DNA of 64,000 nt, from positions 1 through 64,000 of the forward strand of contig NC_013173.1 of NCBI RefSeq assembly GCF_000023225.1. The letters are read 5' to 3'. The notes below the pieces were generated by a model. That model worked only from the letters and a program-made list of their open reading frames with translations. It ran no database searches and was not told where the DNA came from. This DNA is from Desulfomicrobium baculatum DSM 4028. Lineage in GTDB: Bacteria; Desulfobacterota; Desulfovibrionia; Desulfovibrionales; Desulfomicrobiaceae. Both the position numbers and the translations under genes were made by a program. Of the stretch, positions 63,104 through 64,000 are shown in pieces; position 1 is the stretch's first letter, and every line of letters starts with the position of its first letter.

Positions 63104-64000
63104 TTGAGTATCTTGATAAAAAAAGTGCGCCTGAATGGAGAGCTGGTCGATGTGCTCATCAAGGGCAATCGTTTCGACTCCATCGGAACGGACGTGGACT
63201 CGTCCGCCGACGTGGTGATCGACGGGTCGGGCAAGGCCATCCTGCCATCCTTCCACAATGCCCACACCCATGCGGCAATGACGCTTCTGCGCGGCTATGC
63301 CGACGATATGGATCTGCATACATGGCTGGCCGATCACATCTGGCCCTTCGAGGCCCGGCTGACGGAGGATGACATCTATTGGGGCGCGAAGCTCGCCTGC
63401 CTTGAGATGATCAAGTCCGGAACGACCTTTTTCGCCGATATGTACTGGCATTGGAAGGGCACGGCCCGGGCCGTGACGGACATGGGCATGCGTGCGGCGC
63501 TGTCCGCGGCATTTTTTGATTTCGACGATCCGGTCCGTGCCGAAACCATGAAGCGGCAGGTCATGGATCTGCACGCCGCCAGCGTCGCGTTTCCGGACCG
63601 GATTCAGTTCATTCTCGGGCCTCACGCCATCTACACCGTGTCTTCGGACTCCCTGCGCTGGCTGGGGGAATACGCGAACCGGCACGGTCTTCTGGTGCAT
63701 CTGCACCTTTCCGAGACGCAAAAAGAGGTTGAGGACTGTTTGGCCAAACATGGCAAAAGGCCGGTGGAGTATCTGCACGAGCTGGGTCTTTTGGCCCCGA
63801 ACCTGATCCTGGCGCATGCCGTGTGGATGACCGGGAAGGAGATGGAGCTGCTGGCCGGGCACGGGGTGCAGGTCGTGCACTGCCCGGTCTCGAACATGAA
63901 GCTGTGTTCCGGGCAGTTCGACTACGCCGCCATGCAGGCTCATGGCGTCACCGTGGCCCTGGGTACGGACGGCTGTTCCTCGAACAACAATCTGGACATG
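63104..64000 (+). CDS. MTA/SAH deaminase-type amidohydrolase (partial, runs off the end)
   Basis: The first 299 codons of an amidohydrolase lie here; the stop is beyond 64,000. A TTG start at 63104 has TGGAGG 8 nt upstream. The product begins [20 protein letters not shown] and has the metal motif [10 protein letters not shown], then [16 protein letters not shown] and the late [15 protein letters not shown], the pattern of 5-methylthioadenosine/S-adenosylhomocysteine deaminases. These remove the amino group of the adenine ring in SAM recycling. Confidence 0.92.
   Translation, partial: MSILIKKVRLNGELVDVLIKGNRFDSIGTDVDSSADVVIDGSGKAILPSFHNAHTHAAMTLLRGYADDMDLHTWLADHIWPFEARLTEDDIYWGAKLACLEMIKSGTTFFADMYWHWKGTARAVTDMGMRAALSAAFFDFDDPVRAETMKRQVMDLHAASVAFPDRIQFILGPHAIYTVSSDSLRWLGEYANRHGLLVHLHLSETQKEVEDCLAKHGKRPVEYLHELGLLAPNLILAHAVWMTGKEMELLAGHGVQVVHCPVSNMKLCSGQFDYAAMQAHGVTVALGTDGCSSNNNLDM

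Overview
The window reads as the start of a chromosome, or an equivalent dnaA-containing segment, from a sulfate-reducing member of the Desulfovibrionales. A Desulfomicrobium-like organism is my best guess. The guess rests on high GC, a DsrE-family protein, FeoA/FeoB with a Cys-rich FeoB-associated peptide, many chemoreceptors and cyclic-di-GMP proteins, an FmdE/molybdopterin fusion, and above all a Lap-like adhesin locus of the kind described in Desulfovibrio (Dvh system). The taxonomic call is inference.

Layout. 1-1.7 kb: a divergent dnaA with no dnaN beside it. 1.8-26.6 kb: a biofilm/adhesion island. It holds a minus-strand operon (type I secretion ABC protein, HlyD-type adaptor, LapG-type periplasmic protease, membrane receptor with a degenerate HD-GYP domain). 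Facing it are two giant RTX adhesin genes (2452 and 2336 aa), each followed by a hairpin and a small paralogous gene, then a TolC-type outer-membrane channel. 26.6-32.1 kb: a 32-codon membrane peptide, feoA/feoB and a Cys-rich partner, a DsrE protein, a metallo-beta-lactamase-fold protein and larE. 32.2-39.7 kb: a ZntB-like transporter, then an overlapping signalling operon (giant hybrid histidine kinase, CheR, CheB, receiver-GGDEF). 39.7-44 kb: corA behind a long leader with a short upstream ORF and a terminator, a LysE-type exporter, an FmdE-molybdopterin protein and two tRNAs. 44-49.6 kb: a chemoreceptor, a HAD phosphatase, a diguanylate cyclase and a flavoprotein. 49.8-57.9 kb: a Usp/TRAP/TAXI transporter unit downstream of an ATP-grasp/KamA-type radical SAM/M20 operon. 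58-64 kb: a small exported protein, a PAS-LuxR regulator, pdxS-pdxT, a chemoreceptor with a C-terminal sensor region, and the start of an MTA/SAH deaminase gene.

How it works together. The adhesin island looks complete. Each adhesin has an N-terminal retention-like module ending in a Pro-Ala-Ala-Gly site (LapG-type cleavage motif), large extracellular domains, RTX repeats and a C-terminal type I secretion signal. The ABC/HlyD/TolC proteins would export them, the retention module would hold them in the outer-membrane channel, LapG would release them, and the HD-GYP-like receptor would sequester LapG when cyclic-di-GMP is high. The two promoter regions share repeated TCATACTT-type boxes, which suggests co-regulation. 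The least understood parts are the two small proteins paired with the adhesins. Two other candidates for new biology are the ATP-grasp/KamA/M20 operon, whose aminomutase lacks the lysine-specificity residues, and the leader-peptide/terminator region before corA.
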